DNA from: Pseudomonas sp. GM49
Lineage (GTDB): Bacteria; Pseudomonadota; Gammaproteobacteria; Pseudomonadales; Pseudomonadaceae
Direction of reading: 5' to 3'
Length of the DNA: 49,516 nucleotides
Assembly: GCF_000282355.1 (NCBI RefSeq)
Contig: NZ_AKJL01000003.1
Span: 1 to 49,516, forward strand
How positions within the stretch are numbered: the stretch's first letter is position 1; each line of letters opens with the position of its first letter. Shown in pieces: positions 47,120 to 49,516 of the stretch. Below the pieces are notes generated by a model. That model was not told the DNA's origin and ran no database searches. It worked only from the letters and a program-made list of their open reading frames with translations. The position numbers were made by a program, and so were the translations under genes.

Positions 47120-48268
47120 ATGAGTATTTCCTCTTTCAAAATCGCTCACAAACTGATCACCGGCGCAGGTGCCATCGAGCAACTGTCTGCCGAGCTGACG
47201 CGCCTGGACATCGACAATCCGCTGATCGTCACCGACGCCGCCCTGATCAAGTCCGGCACGGTAGAGCTGGCCCTCGCGCAGTTGGGCGAACGCAGCTACG
47301 AGATTTTCGACCGGGTATTGCCGGACCCGGAAATCGCCATCGTCGAAGATTGCATGCAGGTGTATCGCGATGGCGGGCATGACGGATTGATCGGCCTGGG
47401 TGGCGGCAGTGCCATCGACATCGCCAAAAGCGTTGCGGCCTATGCCGGTTACCACGGGGCGCTGGAGGACTTGTTCGGTATCGATCAGGTGCCGCGCAAA
47501 GGCCCGCCGCTGATCGCCATCCCGACCACGGCCGGCACTGGCTCGGAAGTGACCAACGTCGCCATCCTTTCCGACAAGGTCGCGCAACTGAAGAAGGGCA
47601 TCGTCAGCGACTACCTGTTGCCGGACGTGGCGCTGGTCAGTCCGCAAATGACCCTGACCTGTCCGCGCAGCGTCACGGCGGCGAGTGGCGTCGATGCGCT
47701 GGTGCATGCCATCGAGTCCTATCTGTCGGTCAATGCCTCGCCGATTACCGATGCCCTGGCCATCGGCGCCATCAAGTTGATCGCCAGGGCCTTGCCCAAG
47801 GCCTACGCGAATCCGTCGAACCTGCAAGCCCGGGAAGACATGGCCACCGCCAGCCTGATGGCCGGCATGGCGTTCGGCAATGCCGGGGTCGGCGCAGTGC
47901 ATGCGTTGGCGTATCCGCTGGGTGGGCGCTTCAACATTGCTCATGGCGTCAGCAATGCCTTGTTACTGCCCTATGTCATGACCTGGAACAAGATGGCCTG
48001 CATCGAACGCATGCAGGATATCGCCGAGGCCATGGGCGTGAAGACTGCACATTTGAGTGCCAACGATGCAGCCGACAAAGCCGTGCACGCCATGACCGAG
48101 CTGTGTGCAGCCGTGGAAATTCCCCAGGGCCTGCGCAGTTTCGGTGTTCCCGAGGACGTCATCCCGTCCATGGCCGCGGAAGCGGCGGGGATCGAGCGCT
48201 TGATGCGCAACAATCCGCGCAAGTTGAGTGCCGTCGATATCGAAAAGATTTATCGCGCGGCGTACTAG
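47120..48268 (+). CDS. Iron-containing (type III) alcohol dehydrogenase
   Basis: This 382-residue protein belongs to the iron-activated dehydrogenase family (YiaY/FucO-like). The nucleotide-binding LIGLGGGSAIDIAKSVA is at about 91-107. AIPTTAGTGSEVTNVAILSD lines the cofactor site. Metal ligands lie in GVDALVHAIESYLS, in AGVGAVHALAYPLG and in the later FNIAHGVSNALLLPYVM. The substrate is not readable from sequence; candidates include short alcohols and omega-hydroxy acids such as 4-hydroxybutyrate. The Shine-Dalgarno AGAGG precedes the ATG by 8 nt. It stands between agtD and rpe, where I do not recall a gene in P. aeruginosa, so it may be a lineage-specific addition. Confidence 0.9.
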   Translation: MSISSFKIAHKLITGAGAIEQLSAELTRLDIDNPLIVTDAALIKSGTVELALAQLGERSYEIFDRVLPDPEIAIVEDCMQVYRDGGHDGLIGLGGGSAIDIAKSVAAYAGYHGALEDLFGIDQVPRKGPPLIAIPTTAGTGSEVTNVAILSDKVAQLKKGIVSDYLLPDVALVSPQMTLTCPRSVTAASGVDALVHAIESYLSVNASPITDALAIGAIKLIARALPKAYANPSNLQAREDMATASLMAGMAFGNAGVGAVHALAYPLGGRFNIAHGVSNALLLPYVMTWNKMACIERMQDIAEAMGVKTAHLSANDAADKAVHAMTELCAAVEIPQGLRSFGVPEDVIPSMAAEAAGIERLMRNNPRKLSAVDIEKIYRAAY

Positions 48269-48339
48269 GGCCTTCTCTGATCAGGGATGATGGCAAGGTC
48301 CAATCATCGCACTCACGGTGCGCGCGTCAAAGCATGAGG

Positions 48340-48347
48340 TATACAAT
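48340..48347 (+). promoter_or_regulatory. Candidate -10 of an rpe promoter
   Basis: TATACAAT lies 36 nt before the rpe start in the 115-nt gap after the dehydrogenase gene. No consensus -35 is seen. Confidence 0.35.
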
Positions 48348-48383
48348 GCGCGCCATCGTGATTCTGCTCAGAAAAGGTGCGTC

Positions 48384-49058
48384 ATGCAGCCCTTCGTAAT
48401 TGCTCCGTCGATTCTCTCCGCCGACTTCGCCCGCCTGGGCGAAGAAGTGGACAACGTCCTGGCCGCCGGCGCCGACTTCGTGCACTTCGATGTCATGGAC
48501 AACCACTATGTACCGAACCTGACCGTCGGCCCGTTGGTCTGCTCGGCGCTGCGCAAGTACGGCGTGACCGCGCCGATCGACGCACATTTGATGGTCAGCC
48601 CGGTGGACCGCATCGTTGGCGACTTCATTGAAGCCGGCGCGACCTACATTACCTTCCACCCGGAAGCCACCCAGCATGTCGATCGTTCCCTGCAACTGAT
48701 CCGCGAAGGCGGCTGCAAGTCGGGCCTGGTGTTCAACCCGGCGACCCCGCTGGACGTGCTCAAGCACGTGATGGACAAGGTCGACATGATCCTGCTGATG
48801 AGCGTCAATCCAGGGTTCGGCGGGCAGAAGTTCATCCCCAGCACCCTCGACAAACTGCGTGAAGCACGGGCTTTGATCGATGCTTCTGGCCGTGACATTC
48901 GCCTGGAAATCGACGGCGGCGTGAACGTGAACAACATCCGTGAAATCGCAGCGGCCGGTGCCGACACCTTTGTCGCCGGCTCGGCCATCTTCAATGCGCC
49001 GAACTATCAGGAAGTCATCGACAAGATGCGTTCCGAACTGGCGCTGGCTCGCCCATGA
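48384..49058 (+). CDS. rpe: Rpe, ribulose-phosphate 3-epimerase
   Basis: Rpe interconverts ribulose-5-phosphate and xylulose-5-phosphate in the pentose phosphate pathway. The 224-residue TIM barrel starts [20 protein letters not shown]. It has the metal-binding [17 protein letters not shown] (about 33-49), [29 protein letters not shown] and [12 protein letters not shown] with the phosphate site near VAGSAIF. The frame is open upstream, but the ATG at 48384 matches the family. Its stop overlaps the gph start (ATGA). Confidence 0.98.
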   Translation: MQPFVIAPSILSADFARLGEEVDNVLAAGADFVHFDVMDNHYVPNLTVGPLVCSALRKYGVTAPIDAHLMVSPVDRIVGDFIEAGATYITFHPEATQHVDRSLQLIREGGCKSGLVFNPATPLDVLKHVMDKVDMILLMSVNPGFGGQKFIPSTLDKLREARALIDASGRDIRLEIDGGVNVNNIREIAAAGADTFVAGSAIFNAPNYQEVIDKMRSELALARP

Positions 49059-49516
49059 GCGGTTTTGAGCAGTTGTTCCCGGGGCAACTGCCGCGGCTGG
49101 TGATGTTCGATCTGGACGGCACGTTGATCGATTCGGTCCCCGACCTTGCGGCGGCTGTGGATAACATGCTGCTCAAGCTCGGGCGTAAACCCGCCGGCAT
49201 CGAATCGGTGCGCGAGTGGGTTGGCAACGGTGTGCACATGCTGGTTCGCCGGGCGCTGGCCAACCATATCGACGAAGAAGGTGTCGATGATGTCGAAGCC
49301 GAATATGCTCTGGAGTTGTTCAATGGCTTTTATGAGGCCGGCCATGAGTTGACCGTGGTTTACCCCGGCGTGCGCGATACCCTGAAATGGCTGCAAAAAC
49401 AGGGCGTCGAGATGGCGCTGATCACCAACAAACCGGAGCGTTTCGTCGCGCCGCTGCTGGATCAGATGAAGATCGGCCGCTATTTCCGCTGGATCATCGG
49501 CGGCGACACCCTGCCA
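49055..49516 (+). CDS. gph: Gph, phosphoglycolate phosphatase (5' part, 154 codons)
   Basis: Gph removes 2-phosphoglycolate, formed for example during DNA repair. The visible 154 residues show the HAD nucleophile motif [15 protein letters not shown] (about 18-32), a helical cap domain, and the second HAD motif [10 protein letters not shown]. The window ends before motifs III and IV (at GGDTLP). It overlaps rpe by 4 nt. In Pseudomonas, trpE follows, which would lie outside the window. Confidence 0.95.
   Translation, partial: MSGFEQLFPGQLPRLVMFDLDGTLIDSVPDLAAAVDNMLLKLGRKPAGIESVREWVGNGVHMLVRRALANHIDEEGVDDVEAEYALELFNGFYEAGHELTVVYPGVRDTLKWLQKQGVEMALITNKPERFVAPLLDQMKIGRYFRWIIGGDTLP

Overview
This window reads as chromosomal core DNA of a fluorescent-group Pseudomonas. 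Three things point there: the gene order (pqq cluster, davAB, rmcA, rpoD-dnaG-rpsU, tsaD, plsY, folBK, cca, spoVR-yeaH-prkA, glpE, apaHG, rsmA-pdxA-surA-lptD, amgK-murU, agtSR-agtABCD, rpe-gph), the high GC with Pseudomonas-like codon use, and many copies of the Pseudomonas REP palindrome (GAGCGGGCTTGCCCGC and GAGCGAGCTTGCTCGC types). Names were assigned by reading the proteins and from remembered synteny with P. putida and P. aeruginosa; no database search was run.

Left part (1-8.1 kb, all minus strand): PQQ cofactor biosynthesis in the order pqqF-pqqA-pqqB-pqqC-pqqD-pqqE (pqqE is cut by the window edge), with a terminator/attenuator after pqqA. Next to it are davA and davB, which turn L-lysine into 5-aminovalerate, and an Lrp/AsnC-type regulator. 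8.2-9.7 kb is the only clearly accessory stretch. It holds a stand-alone FtsH-like (M41) zinc protease domain without its AAA+ motor, a DUF3077-like small protein, and a hairpin-rich non-coding block, next to a CAU-anticodon tRNA gene.

Middle part (9.7-35.2 kb): rmcA, a multi-PAS GGDEF-EAL c-di-GMP enzyme; the macromolecular synthesis genes rpoD, dnaG and rpsU; divergent tsaD; plsY; folB-folK; cca; the stress operon prkA-yeaH-spoVR; and a long minus-strand series lptD-surA-pdxA-rsmA-apaG-apaH-glpE joined mostly by 1-26 nt overlaps. The spoVR terminator doubles as the Shine-Dalgarno region of cca, a notable small regulatory arrangement.

Right part (35.3-49.5 kb, mostly plus strand): amgK-murU (cell-wall sugar recycling) and djlA; a minus-strand periplasmic alpha/beta hydrolase-like protein; the agtS/agtR two-component pair and agtABCD ABC transporter (GABA/5-aminovalerate type); an iron-type alcohol dehydrogenase; rpe; and the start of gph. 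One window thus carries both an enzymatic source of 5-aminovalerate (DavBA) and its likely uptake system (Agt).

REP/REPIN elements occupy at least eight intergenic positions and break up the pqqB/pqqC, agtS/agtR and agtB/agtC junctions. I see no insertion sequence, CRISPR array, prophage or rRNA gene.
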